A DNA stretch of 64,000 bases from Flavobacterium sp. LC2016-13 (GCF_009707955.1 NZ_WMDQ01000012.1:102869-166868), one strand, 5' to 3'; positions 16,729 through 24,907 are shown, counted from the first letter of the stretch. The notes: generated from the sequence alone by a model not told the origin. Translations and numbers: made by a program.

Positions 16729-17402
16729 TTGGCTTATTTATTATTTTAATTTTAATCACTTCTGGATTTAGGTTAGTGGTATTGTAACGCTGATGAAACA
16801 GATTTACTTCGTAAAGACGCGGATAAAAACGGATTTTTTATTTCCTGATATCTGTGTGTTTTGTTTTTATTTTAGTAACATAAAAAAATAGATTCTTAAA
16901 GTTACATAAAAATTAGAAGAAGAAAGTGTTTCTTGTTACCGTAAATTCCTAGCCCTGATAGGAGCGACATCCTTTTTGTTTTTTCTTTAAAAAGATTATA
17001 AAATCCGGAAGAAGCTAGTTAATAGTAGTTTACAAAATTTAAAAACACTATCAGTAACGATTTAGTAATGGTGCTTATTGCATTCATTTTCAACTAAATT
17101 CCTTGTAAATCAATTGCAAACTTACAAAAAAACAGAAAACATTTAGAATATATAGCTTATTTTCCATCTATATTTCATGATTAGTACCTTCTCTTTTATC
17201 ATCAAGAAATTTTATGCGATTTATTTTACTGCGTAGTTCAAAATAAGTGTGATAAAAGTTGAAGGTATTGACATTAAAAAGAACCCTGTCAAAAAATTGA
17301 TATAAATTATTTCTTTAGTTTTTGTAGGACGCCTTTACGTTCCAGCAAAGTATGTAAAACAATATTGTAATTACAATTAAACTCTTTTTGATGTAATACA
17401 GA
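16729..17402. other. Long intergenic region between nnrD and zur
   Basis: 674 bases without a credible gene. It contains the phrase CTAGCCCTGATAGGAGCGAC at about 16950, a type of intergenic motif I recall as frequent in Flavobacterium. It also contains an imperfect inverted repeat at 17184-17202 (GTACCTTCTCTTTTATCA) and 17250-17268 (TGATAAAAGTTGAAGGTAT). The repeat-rich left part of the window ends about here and the repeat-poor metal region begins. Confidence 0.5.
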
Positions 17403-17792
17403 TTATTTCCCATTACAATTTGGGCACAACCCAGAAAGTGTAAAATTGACCTCTTTTACCAGATAATTATCAGGAATTTTATAAGACGGCTCAACCGAAT
17501 CCAAACAGGTTACCGAAAGACATTTTTCGCAACTAAAATGCACGTGATTATGCGTGTGCTGATGATTGTCGTGATTATGATGACAGCTTGCATATTTGAC
17601 CGTTCCGTCTGGAGTTGCAATTTTATGAATCACATCTTCATTGACCAAGCGATCTAAAATTCTATAAATAGTAACTCTATCACATAAATCACCTATTAAT
17701 TTTTGAATTTCTATATGCGATAAAGCCACATCAGAATTTGTTATTAATTCTAAAATAGCCGTTTTAGAAGCTGTATTTCTAGTTGTTTTCAT
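17403..17792 (-). CDS. zur: Fur-family regulator, Zur-like
   Basis: A 129-residue Fur-fold repressor: N-terminal winged helix (SHIEIQKLIGDLCDRVTIYR, then ILDRLVNEDVIHKI) and a C-terminal metal domain with a very His-rich loop (HHNHDNHQHTHNHVH), CEKC and a terminal CPNC structural zinc pair. Start set at 17792 (MKTTRNTASK); a longer frame to 17894 would run through the operator. It diverges from the zinc-type operon, and a 19-bp palindrome lies 17 bases before its start codon, so it probably represses both directions. Zinc as effector is inferred from the downstream genes. Confidence 0.85.
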   Translation of the reverse strand: MKTTRNTASKTAILELITNSDVALSHIEIQKLIGDLCDRVTIYRILDRLVNEDVIHKIATPDGTVKYASCHHNHDNHQHTHNHVHFSCEKCLSVTCLDSVEPSYKIPDNYLVKEVNFTLSGLCPNCNGK

Positions 17793-17808
17793 TTTATAAA
17801 AAAATAAT

Positions 17809-17827
17809 AACGCAACAATGTTGCGTT
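17809..17827. promoter_or_regulatory. Zur-type operator palindrome upstream of zur and merC
   Basis: AACGCAACA-A-TGTTGCGTT is a perfect 9+1+9 palindrome covering the -33 region of the plus-strand promoter. It matches in sequence and geometry the palindrome at 56450-56472, which controls a TonB receptor gene. Confidence 0.8.
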
Positions 17828-17862
17828 TATTGAAATAAAAGTATATTTGCAACAAAATTGCA
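17821..17862 (+). promoter_or_regulatory. Promoter of the zinc-limitation operon with second half-operator
   Basis: The -33 TTG (17821-17823, inside the palindrome), an 18-base spacer, and the -7 box TATATTTG (17842-17849, an exact match to TAnnTTTG). A second, weaker dyad TGCAA-n5-TTGCA (17848-17862) overlaps the start point. The merC ATG is at 17883. Confidence 0.75.
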
Positions 17863-17882
17863 TTAAACAAATATACACACAA

Positions 17883-18230
17883 ATGAAGAAACAATCAATA
17901 GTCGTTTTAGATATTTTAGGAATTTCAAGTGCTAGTTTATGCTTAATTCATTGCTTGCTATTCCCTATTTTAAGTATTATTCCATTTGGTTTTTCAGACA
18001 CGCACTGGATAGATATTTTTTTTGCCTGTATTGGAATGTTTGTGGTTTCTAAAATACTGATGAGCAAAACGTCCAAAAAAGTCAAACTCATTCTTGCTAC
18101 ATCAATAGCCATTATAATAATTGGAGTTGTTTTAGAAACTATTTGGAAAATCAATACCCAAATGATTTTAATCGGAGGCATCGGAATGATAATCGGACAT
18201 TTTTTGAACTATAAACTGCATTCAAAATAA
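17883..18230 (+). CDS. MerC-domain membrane protein
   Basis: A 115-residue protein with four hydrophobic helices and the MerC-like opening DILGISSASLCLIHCLLFPI; the Cys and the HC pair in the first helix resemble the metal-handling cysteines of MerC. Start at 17883 (MKKQSIVVLD), after the promoter; the frame further upstream runs into the operator. It is the first gene of the operon and ends 8 bases before the COG0523 gene. MerC proteins carry Hg2+, but homologues in Bacteroidota next to zinc genes suggest transport or sensing of another metal here, which is inference. Confidence 0.8.
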   Translation: MKKQSIVVLDILGISSASLCLIHCLLFPILSIIPFGFSDTHWIDIFFACIGMFVVSKILMSKTSKKVKLILATSIAIIIIGVVLETIWKINTQMILIGGIGMIIGHFLNYKLHSK

Positions 18231-18238
18231 ACCGATAA

Positions 18239-19192
18239 ATGGAAAACCAAAAAAAAATAAACGTTTACATCCTAACAGGATTTCTAGGTTCTGGAAAAAC
18301 AACGGTATTGAACCATTTGTTAAGTCAGTTTGCCAATGAAAAAAATGTAGTCATAGAAAACGAGTTTGGTAAAATAAATATTGATGCCACCCTTGTAAAC
18401 GGAACATTCGAATCGGTTTATGAACTCACAAATGGCTGTATTTGCTGTTCGATAAACAACCAATTACTGGAAACTTTAACCCGAATTCATACATTAGAAA
18501 ACCAACCCGACAATTTATTTATAGAAACTACAGGCATTGCCGATGCTGGCGAAATAGCATCCACTTTTACAGCTCTTTTTGTGGCAGAGGCATTCGATTT
18601 AAAGAAAATTATAACTGTTGTCGATGCCGAAAATCTACTTTTTTATAAGGATTCCAATGTCGAAGTACAAAAGCAAATTGTAGTAGCAGATACTGTGGTT
18701 ATCAATAAATTTGGATTGGTTACAAATGAAATTTTAACGGATATAAAAGATTTTATCCAATCGATAAATCCGTATTCGAGTATAATTTTATCTAAAGATG
18801 GTTCGCTGGATCGAATGAATTTGGCAACAGATAATAGTCAAAAAACACTAAATTCAAACACCGTTTACAAATCCGAAAGTGTTCATAAAATCAAAACAAT
18901 GCTGTATGAAACAGACGGTTTTTTTGATATTCAAAAATTGAAATACGAGCTTTTTAGAAATCTGTATTTGTACTATCATCAGATTTATAGAATAAAAGGC
19001 TACGTTTTAAATCCTGAAAAAGAAGTTTTTTTGGTGCAAACAGCAGGAAAAACAGTAGTAATAACGCCAACAACAAACCAACAGATTTCAAAAAGCCAAT
19101 TGGTTTTTATTGGAAAAGAATTACAATTAAAAACCATCGAACGATTACTCAAAAGTGCTATTGTTAAAAATAAAAACCTTCAATTATCATAA
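18239..19192 (+). CDS. COG0523 (CobW/Zng-type) GTP-dependent metal chaperone
   Basis: A 317-residue G3E-family GTPase. Visible motifs are Walker A GFLGSGKTT (14-22), ENEFGKINID (40-49, switch/Glu region), the metal motif C67-I-C69-C70, Walker B IETTGIADAG, and NKFG as the guanine-specificity motif. The C-terminal CobW_C domain is short. COG0523 proteins under Zur control are known to deliver zinc to client enzymes when zinc is scarce. The linkage to several zinc enzymes and a Zur-type operator supports that job here. Confidence 0.88.
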   Translation: MENQKKINVYILTGFLGSGKTTVLNHLLSQFANEKNVVIENEFGKINIDATLVNGTFESVYELTNGCICCSINNQLLETLTRIHTLENQPDNLFIETTGIADAGEIASTFTALFVAEAFDLKKIITVVDAENLLFYKDSNVEVQKQIVVADTVVINKFGLVTNEILTDIKDFIQSINPYSSIILSKDGSLDRMNLATDNSQKTLNSNTVYKSESVHKIKTMLYETDGFFDIQKLKYELFRNLYLYYHQIYRIKGYVLNPEKEVFLVQTAGKTVVITPTTNQQISKSQLVFIGKELQLKTIERLLKSAIVKNKNLQLS

Positions 19193-19193
19193 G

Positions 19194-19724
19194 ATGGAAA
19201 AACTAAAAATTGGAATTCTTACTGTATCTGACCGAGCCAGCAAAGGAATTTATGAAGACTTGTCGGGACAGGAAATTAGAAAAGTAATTGATAATTACAC
19301 CAACGACAGTTGCGATTTTGCTTATTGTGTTATTCCAGATGAAGAAGAATTGATACTCGAAAAATTAATTCATTTATCGGATATAGAACTGTGCAGTTTG
19401 ATTTTTACAACAGGCGGAACGGGTCCTGCCTTGCGAGATGTAACACCCGAAGCCACCGAGAAAGCCTGCCAAAAAATGTTGCCCGGTTTTGGCGAATTAA
19501 TGCGAAAAGAAAGTCTTGCCTACGTTCCTACCGCCATATTATCCAGACAAACGGCAGGAATCAGGAATCAAACCTTAATTGTGAATCTTCCCGGAAAACC
19601 CAGTGCCATCGAACCTTGTTTGAAAGCTATTTTCCCCGCAATTCCGTATTGTATCGATTTGCTCGAAGGCCCATTTATGACTTGCAACCCAGAAACTATC
19701 CAAATTTTTAGACCCAAAAAATAA
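19194..19724 (+). CDS. MoaB/Mog molybdopterin adenylyltransferase family protein
   Basis: A 176-residue protein starting at ATG 19194, one base after the stop of the GTPase gene. Family motifs are ILTVSDRASKGIYEDLSG at the N-terminus, TTGGTGPALRDVTPEAT near residue 72, and NLPGKPSAIEPCL near 132. The family adenylylates molybdopterin before molybdenum insertion. There are no other molybdenum cofactor genes here, and the gene is packed inside the zinc operon, so either a Mog paralogue or a repurposed nucleotide/metal enzyme is possible. The family is clear; the role in this setting is not. Confidence 0.85.
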   Translation: MEKLKIGILTVSDRASKGIYEDLSGQEIRKVIDNYTNDSCDFAYCVIPDEEELILEKLIHLSDIELCSLIFTTGGTGPALRDVTPEATEKACQKMLPGFGELMRKESLAYVPTAILSRQTAGIRNQTLIVNLPGKPSAIEPCLKAIFPAIPYCIDLLEGPFMTCNPETIQIFRPKK

Positions 19725-19726
19725 GT

Positions 19727-21661
19727 ATGATAACGATTTTATTACCCTCAAATACTCAAAAAACTTTCGACAAAGAATTGGTTACTTTGCTTGATGTTGC
19801 CGAATCTATAAGCAATTCTTTAGCCAAAGAAGTTCTTGTAGCAAGTGCCAACGGACAAATTGTAGATGTAAATATCCCCATTGAAAATAATTCTAAAGTC
19901 AATTTATTCACTTGGAAAGACGACGAAGGTAAAAATGCTTTTTGGCATACCTCGGCACATTTACTTGGATCGGCGTTGCAGGAATTATATCCCGGCATAC
20001 AGCTTGGAACAGGTCCTGCCATAGAAAACGGATTTTATTATGATGTTGATTTTGGCGAATATAAATTTACCGATGCCGATTTTACCAAAGTCGAAAATAA
20101 AATGCTGGAATTAGCTCAAAACAAATCAGAAAACATCCGAAGAGAAGTTTCAAAAACAGTGGCTACAGCATTTTTTACCCAACATTACAACGCCTATAAA
20201 TTAGAATTACTGGAACGTTTGCACGACGGAACGATTACGTTTTACGAAACAGGAAATTTTACCGATTTGTGTGCAGGACCTCATATTCCGAATACTTCCG
20301 TTATCAAAGCTGTAAAACTTACGGCTATTGCAGGAGCTTATTGGCGTGCGAACGAAAAAAACAAAATGCTGACTCGCGTTTATGGTATTTCGTTTCCGAA
20401 AAAAGCTGAACTCGACCACTATCTCGAAGCATTAGAAAAAGCAAAACAGCGAGACCACCGCAAACTGGGCAAGGAATTAGAACTTTTTTATTTTGATGAA
20501 CAAGTCGGAATGGGTTTGCCATTGTGGGCGCCCAAAGGCGAAGCGTTGCGACAAAACTTAATTGGTTTTCTCAAAAAAATTCAAATGCGAGCCGGTTATC
20601 AGCACGTGGCAAGTCCGCATATTGGTAAAAAAGAATTGTATGTAACCTCGGGACATTATGCCAAATACGGTCAGGATGCTTTTCAGCCCATAAAAACACC
20701 CGCCGATAATGAGGAATTCTTTTTGAAACCAATGAATTGCCCGCATCATTGCAAAATATACGCAACCAAACCCCGAAGCTATAAAGAAATGCCCATAAAA
20801 TATGCCGAATTTGGTACTGTATATCGTTATGAACAAAGTGGAGAATTGCACGGATTGACTCGGGTTAGAGGTTTTACGCAAGACGATGCACATATTTATT
20901 GCCGACCAGACCAACTAAAAGACGAATTTTTGAAGGTGGTTGATTTAGTGAGTCTCGTGTATGGAAAATTAGGTTTTACTGATTTTCAGACCCAGATTTC
21001 GTTGCGAGACTCTACAAATAAAGAAAAATATTTGGGTACAGACGAAATGTGGAATTTAGCCGAAAATGCCATTATAGAAGCCACCCAAGAGCGAGGAATG
21101 AAAACCATAACCAAAGAAGGGGAATCTGCCTTTTATGGTCCAAAATTAGATTTTATGGTGCGTGATGCCATTGGTAGAAAATGGCAAATTGGTACTATTC
21201 AGGTGGATTATATGATGCCCGAAAATTTTGATTTGACTTATACAGGAACCGATAATGGGTTGCACCGACCCGTAATGATTCATCGGGCGTTGTTTGGTTC
21301 TATGGAACGATTTATTGCATTGTTGATTGAACATACGGGTGGAAATTTCCCTGTTTGGCTCGCACCAACCAAAGTGATTCTGTTGCCAATTGTGTCCAAA
21401 TACATTCAATATTGTCAGGAAATTGCCAATCAAATCAATGAGGAATTCGATTTGCAAATTGAAGTTGATGAACGAGATGAAAAAATTGGACGCAAAATCA
21501 GGGATGCCGAAACCCAAAAAATCCCCTATATGCTTATCGTGGGCGAAAAAGAATACCAAGAAAACCAAGTTTCAATTCGGGTACACGGCGAAGGCGATAA
21601 AGGAGCAGTTTTGATTTCGGAATTTATGGAGAATTTTAGAAAAGAACTTAAAATAATATAA
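19727..21661 (+). CDS. thrS: Threonyl-tRNA synthetase, zinc-operon paralogue
   Basis: A full-length 644-residue class II synthetase charging tRNA-Thr. Domains in order: TGS (1-60), editing domain with H74-TSA-H78 and DLCAGPH near 182, catalytic core, and anticodon-binding domain (from about 545). The three zinc ligands of the E. coli enzyme (C334, H385, H511) align with C338 in MNCPHHC, H389 in DDAHIYC and H519 in MIHRA. So this copy still has a zinc site, unlike some zinc-free paralogues. It starts 2 bases after mog. A second thrS elsewhere in the genome is expected. Zur-controlled extra ThrRS genes next to COG0523 genes are a known pattern. Confidence 0.93.
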   Translation: MITILLPSNTQKTFDKELVTLLDVAESISNSLAKEVLVASANGQIVDVNIPIENNSKVNLFTWKDDEGKNAFWHTSAHLLGSALQELYPGIQLGTGPAIENGFYYDVDFGEYKFTDADFTKVENKMLELAQNKSENIRREVSKTVATAFFTQHYNAYKLELLERLHDGTITFYETGNFTDLCAGPHIPNTSVIKAVKLTAIAGAYWRANEKNKMLTRVYGISFPKKAELDHYLEALEKAKQRDHRKLGKELELFYFDEQVGMGLPLWAPKGEALRQNLIGFLKKIQMRAGYQHVASPHIGKKELYVTSGHYAKYGQDAFQPIKTPADNEEFFLKPMNCPHHCKIYATKPRSYKEMPIKYAEFGTVYRYEQSGELHGLTRVRGFTQDDAHIYCRPDQLKDEFLKVVDLVSLVYGKLGFTDFQTQISLRDSTNKEKYLGTDEMWNLAENAIIEATQERGMKTITKEGESAFYGPKLDFMVRDAIGRKWQIGTIQVDYMMPENFDLTYTGTDNGLHRPVMIHRALFGSMERFIALLIEHTGGNFPVWLAPTKVILLPIVSKYIQYCQEIANQINEEFDLQIEVDERDEKIGRKIRDAETQKIPYMLIVGEKEYQENQVSIRVHGEGDKGAVLISEFMENFRKELKII

Positions 21662-22192
21662 ATGATTTTAAGCGGAAAAGAAATAGAAAAAAACCTCGGA
21701 ACAAACATTTCGATTGAACCATTCGATGCTAAACAACTCAATCCCAATAGTTATAATTTGAGGTTGCACGAGGAATTATTGGTGTATGAAAATACTATTT
21801 TGGATATGAAAATAGAGAACAAAGCATCGGGGATTACCATTCCAAAATCGGGCTTGTTGCTAGAACCTAACAAACTCTATTTGGGTAGAACCGTAGAATA
21901 TACCAAAACCCATAATTATGTACCAATGCTGGAAGGCAGAAGCAGTATTGGGCGATTGGGAATGTTCATACACGTTACGGCAGGCTTTGGCGACGTGGGT
22001 TTTGAAGGCTATTGGACATTGGAAATCTTTGTGATTCAGCCCTTGATTATTTATCCTAATGTTGAAGTTTGCCAAATTTATTACCACGCCATCGAAGGCG
22101 AATTTGAAAGCTATACCAGCGGTAAATATCAAAAAAATGATAGTATTCAACCGAGTTATTTATTTAAAGATTTTGAAAATGAAAAGTGGTAA
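21662..22192 (+). CDS. dcd: dCTP deaminase
   Basis: Deaminates dCTP to dUTP (or dUMP in the bifunctional type), feeding thymidylate synthesis. The 176-residue protein has the trimeric dUTPase/DCD fold: MLEGRSSIGRLGMFIHVTAG (residues 93-112, active-site R-S-S), then GFEGYWTLEI, and the C-terminal YTSGKYQKNDSIQPS. The enzyme is Mg2+-dependent and needs no zinc, whereas cytidine and dCMP deaminases are zinc enzymes. That gives it a clear logic in this operon. It begins directly after the thrS stop and overlaps the next gene by 14 bases. Confidence 0.9.
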   Translation: MILSGKEIEKNLGTNISIEPFDAKQLNPNSYNLRLHEELLVYENTILDMKIENKASGITIPKSGLLLEPNKLYLGRTVEYTKTHNYVPMLEGRSSIGRLGMFIHVTAGFGDVGFEGYWTLEIFVIQPLIIYPNVEVCQIYYHAIEGEFESYTSGKYQKNDSIQPSYLFKDFENEKW

Positions 22193-22583
22193 CACCGAAT
22201 TAGAGGAAACTCAAAAACTGCAGTTGCAATTTGACAAACGAGGCGGATTACTTCCCCTTGCTGTTCAGGAAACCCAAACAGGGCAATTGTTAATGCTGGC
22301 TTAGGTAAATTCAGAAGCATTTGAAATTACACTAAAAACCAGAAAAGCGACTTTTTGGAGTACTTCTACAAACAAAATTTGGACAAAAGGATTGACTTCG
22401 GGCAACACTTTACGTATAGACGAAATTCTTATTGATTGCGACCAAGATGCAATTGTTTATAAAGTAACACTCGAAAAAGGAGGTGTTTGCCACACTTTTA
22501 ATGCCCAAGGCGAGAACAGAAAAGCCTGTTTTTACCGAAAATTAGATTTAGAAAACAATCAATTATATTTTTTAGAAAAATGA
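22179..22583 (+). pseudogene. hisI: Phosphoribosyl-AMP cyclohydrolase paralogue with in-frame TAG
   Basis: Read through one TAG (22302-22304, codon 42), the frame gives a complete 134-codon HisI: LQFDKRGGLLPLAVQETQTG, the amber codon where the family has an aromatic residue (MLA-stop-VNSEAF), FWSTSTNKIWTKGLTSGN, and the metal region with DCDQD (85-90), VCH (C104) and ACF (C117). The three zinc Cys (87, 104, 117) are all kept. Start at ATG 22179 inside the dcd end; stop overlaps the folE start (ATGA at 22580). HisI opens the ring of phosphoribosyl-AMP in histidine synthesis. The downstream part is not decayed, so the lesion is recent, read through, or a sequencing error. Confidence 0.82.
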
Positions 22584-23230
22584 AAAATCAAGAACAAGCC
22601 GATGCATTTGGCGACAACCACATCGGCACATCGACAGAAACACCTTTGCGTAGCGATGCTTTTGCCAGAACAGACGACCAAAAAATAGAAGCCATATCGT
22701 TTCATTATCAAAAAATAATGGAAGAATTGGGCTTGGACTTAACAGATGATAGCTTGAGTGGCACGCCCTATCGAGTGGCAAAAATGTATGTAAAAGAACT
22801 TTTTTCGGGATTAGACCCTAAAAACAAACCTAAAATTTCGATTTTCGACAATAAATACGAATACAACAAAATGCTGATTGAAAGCGACATTACTTTTAAC
22901 TCTTCTTGCGAGCATCATTTTTTACCCATAATTGGCAAGGCACACATTGGTTATATTTCGTCAGGTAAAGTGATTGGATTGTCAAAAATGAATCGGATTG
23001 TGCAATATTTTGGGCGAAGACCCCAAGTACAGGAACGAATGACAATGCAAATTTTCAACGAATTGAAAACCGCACTCCAAACCGAAGATGTAATTGTGGT
23101 GGTCGAAGCCGAACATTTGTGCGTTTCTACCCGTGGCGTAAACGATAAATCCAGCAAAACAACAACACTAGAATATAGCGGACAGTTTAGCGATACTCAA
23201 ATTCGAAATGATTTTTTTAAAATGATATAG
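22580..23230 (+). CDS. folE: GTP cyclohydrolase I, zinc-operon copy
   Basis: Converts GTP to 7,8-dihydroneopterin triphosphate, the entry to folate and to the queuosine precursor. The 216-residue protein has SLSGTPYRVAKMYVKELFSG, the SSCEHHFLPIIGKAHIGY motif and EHLCVSTRGVNDKSS. Zinc ligands and catalytic histidines fall at C110, H112, H113 and C181, the same numbers as in E. coli FolE. So this is a zinc-type FolE IA, not the metal-flexible FolE2 (IB) often found under Zur control. It is coupled to hisI by ATGA. Its product can feed the QueD homologue at the operon end. Confidence 0.92.
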   Translation: MKNQEQADAFGDNHIGTSTETPLRSDAFARTDDQKIEAISFHYQKIMEELGLDLTDDSLSGTPYRVAKMYVKELFSGLDPKNKPKISIFDNKYEYNKMLIESDITFNSSCEHHFLPIIGKAHIGYISSGKVIGLSKMNRIVQYFGRRPQVQERMTMQIFNELKTALQTEDVIVVVEAEHLCVSTRGVNDKSSKTTTLEYSGQFSDTQIRNDFFKMI

Positions 23231-23232
23231 CA

Positions 23233-23649
23233 ATGACGAAAGAAGCCACCCTAATTCTAAAAGAAAATGGACTAAAAATTACCCAAAACAGATTGGATAT
23301 TTTGTCTGTTTTTCTGGGTTCTGAAAAGGCTTTTACGTTATTGGATTTAGAAAAAATATTTGACCATCAACACGACCGATCTAGCATATTTAGAAGCTTG
23401 CAAATTTATTCACAGAAAGGGATTTTAGAAAAATTCTGCAATGCATCGGGTACAGCGGTTTATACTTTAAATCTGCACATTCCTGATTGTGATGGCAAAT
23501 CTCATTTTAAATGCAAGGATTGCGAAACCGTAGTTTCACTACCCAATTTACCCGAAGAATACCTGCAAGTATTGGGTAAAAATAAAATGGAAACGATGAA
23601 TTTATTAATTGAAGGCACTTGCGAGAATTGTCAAAATAAAAACCCCTAA
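23233..23649 (+). CDS. Second Fur-family protein inside the zinc operon
   Basis: A 138-residue Fur-fold protein: winged helix in the first 80 residues (LKENGLKITQNRLDILSVFL, DRSSIFRSLQIYSQKGILEK) and a metal domain with HIPDCDGKSHF, CKDC and a terminal CENC pair. It lacks the long His-rich loop of the divergent Zur at 17403. Being an internal gene of the operon, it may give feedback or sense a different occupancy range. Two bases separate it from folE and five from the next gene. Confidence 0.85.
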   Translation: MTKEATLILKENGLKITQNRLDILSVFLGSEKAFTLLDLEKIFDHQHDRSSIFRSLQIYSQKGILEKFCNASGTAVYTLNLHIPDCDGKSHFKCKDCETVVSLPNLPEEYLQVLGKNKMETMNLLIEGTCENCQNKNP

Positions 23650-23654
23650 TCACT

Positions 23655-24410
23655 ATGAACCAATTTGTATTAAAGGAATACCCGAATGCTGAAACAGGCG
23701 AAAATGTAACCAATAAATACTTGGATTTTTTAGAAAAAGAGTATCAATCCGACCTCTCAAAAATGCTCTTTGCTACTTCGCTTTGTTCCGATGACGTGAA
23801 TGTTTCTACCGATTTTAGAAAAGTGTTGGCACGTCCCTTTTCAATGGGTGGTTTGGGTGGTTTGCCTTATTCTGGACTCACGGGTATGGTGGCATTTGCG
23901 CATCACATTCCAGATGGTGGTGATGCGTTTGTTTTTTATGGTCCACATATTGGCATTTCGGATACTGGAGTACTCGGCGAAATGAGACGACCGGGACAAC
24001 GCAAACTAACCAATAGTTGTGGTGCATTAATGCTTGGATTAGAACGATTACAACAACAAAATGAGGTGTATGTACCCATCAATTCGGAGATAGATTACCA
24101 ACAAATATTACTGGAACGAACCGTTATGCCTTATAAACAAAGAATTCTAGAGGCATCGAATCCAAAAAAAGAAATCACAGAAGTTTTCTATGAAGAAATT
24201 CATAGAAAAATACAATTGCTAGTCAAAATATCTAAAAAAGAGTTTCAGTGCGAGCGAATTTTTTTATTGGGAGGCATCATCATTAATACATCCCCAGAGT
24301 TTAATGATATGGTCGATGTTAGAAATTTTCAGGTTGTAAATACCAATGAAATTGAAGACAAACCTTTTGATATTTCAATTTTGGAAACACCTGCTTTTAA
24401 AGATTTATAA
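23655..24410 (+). CDS. LCIB-type beta-carbonic anhydrase homologue
   Basis: A 251-residue protein matching the limiting-CO2-inducible B/C (LCIB) family, a divergent beta-carbonic anhydrase fold first known from microalgae. Recognised motifs are LCSDDVN (C44, D46), FRKVLARPFSMGGLGGLPYS (R60), AHHIPDGGDAFVFYGPHIG (H83/H84) and TNSCGALMLG (C122). This gives a Cys-His-Cys metal site plus the Asp-Arg dyad of the family. If active it would hydrate CO2 to bicarbonate. Placed among zinc-stress genes it could stand in for a conventional carbonic anhydrase, perhaps with another metal. The family call is from remembered motifs; activity is inference. Confidence 0.78.
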   Translation: MNQFVLKEYPNAETGENVTNKYLDFLEKEYQSDLSKMLFATSLCSDDVNVSTDFRKVLARPFSMGGLGGLPYSGLTGMVAFAHHIPDGGDAFVFYGPHIGISDTGVLGEMRRPGQRKLTNSCGALMLGLERLQQQNEVYVPINSEIDYQQILLERTVMPYKQRILEASNPKKEITEVFYEEIHRKIQLLVKISKKEFQCERIFLLGGIIINTSPEFNDMVDVRNFQVVNTNEIEDKPFDISILETPAFKDL

Positions 24411-24427
24411 TAAAATAAAAATTAGTA

Positions 24428-24907
24428 ATGCAAAAAAAAGCCTATCTAAATCCCGAAGAAATTCAACTACTGAAACACTTTAACTCTAAAAATAAAATTG
24501 TTTCTATTTTCTATTATTATTGGATAAATTCTTCAAATCCTGACGAACATTATAGTTTTATAGATGTTATTGAATTTGTTTTTGACGATAATTCTGCTTT
24601 GTTTTTTAAACTTAATGATGATGATTCTGGGATTGGAATTACCACTGAATTTGAATTTGAAAAATATAAAACAAGCCTAAAAACCGAATTTCTACAGCAA
24701 ATAAGGCTTCAAAAAGTGGAAGCTACCACATTAGAAATATGAAAATCTACTGTAAAGCTTCCTTTTCAGGAAATAACAGCCATTAAAGAGCGTGGTCATT
24801 TTTTGAGTTCGACTTTTTGGATTGATTTCAAAAATCAGAAAATAGAACTCCATTTTCATCCTGTAGAAGGATTGGTTGTAACAGAATACGAGGAAATTTT
24901 AGAATAA
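24428..24907 (+). pseudogene. Unknown operon gene with in-frame TGA
   Basis: The frame starts at ATG 24428, meets TGA at 24740-24742 (codon 105) and continues open in the same frame to TAA at 24905-24907. The part after the stop (KLPFQEITAIKERGHFLSS, TFWIDFKNQKIELHFHP) reads as ordinary protein, so the full product would be about 159 residues. No family recognised; the acidic first half has aromatic beta-like stretches (FVFDDNSALFFKLNDDDS). It is 17 bases after the carbonic anhydrase gene and 12 before queD, so it belongs to the operon. This is the second operon gene with a lone internal stop. Confidence 0.65.

Noticed and set aside
17793..17894. Longer Zur reading frame
   Set aside because: It crosses the operator and both promoters and encodes a hydrophobic stretch foreign to Fur proteins.
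18442..18648. Plus-strand frame inside the COG0523 gene
   Set aside because: Out-of-frame overlap with a gene having full GTPase motifs; no family match.
20558..20914. Minus-strand 118-codon frame in thrS
   Set aside because: Antisense to the conserved catalytic core of ThrRS; no credible domain.
23655..24410. A GTP cyclohydrolase IB (FolE2) at this position, as expected in Zur operons
   Set aside because: Motifs SLCSDDVN, FSMGGLGG and AHHIPDGG fit the LCIB carbonic anhydrase family, not FolE2.
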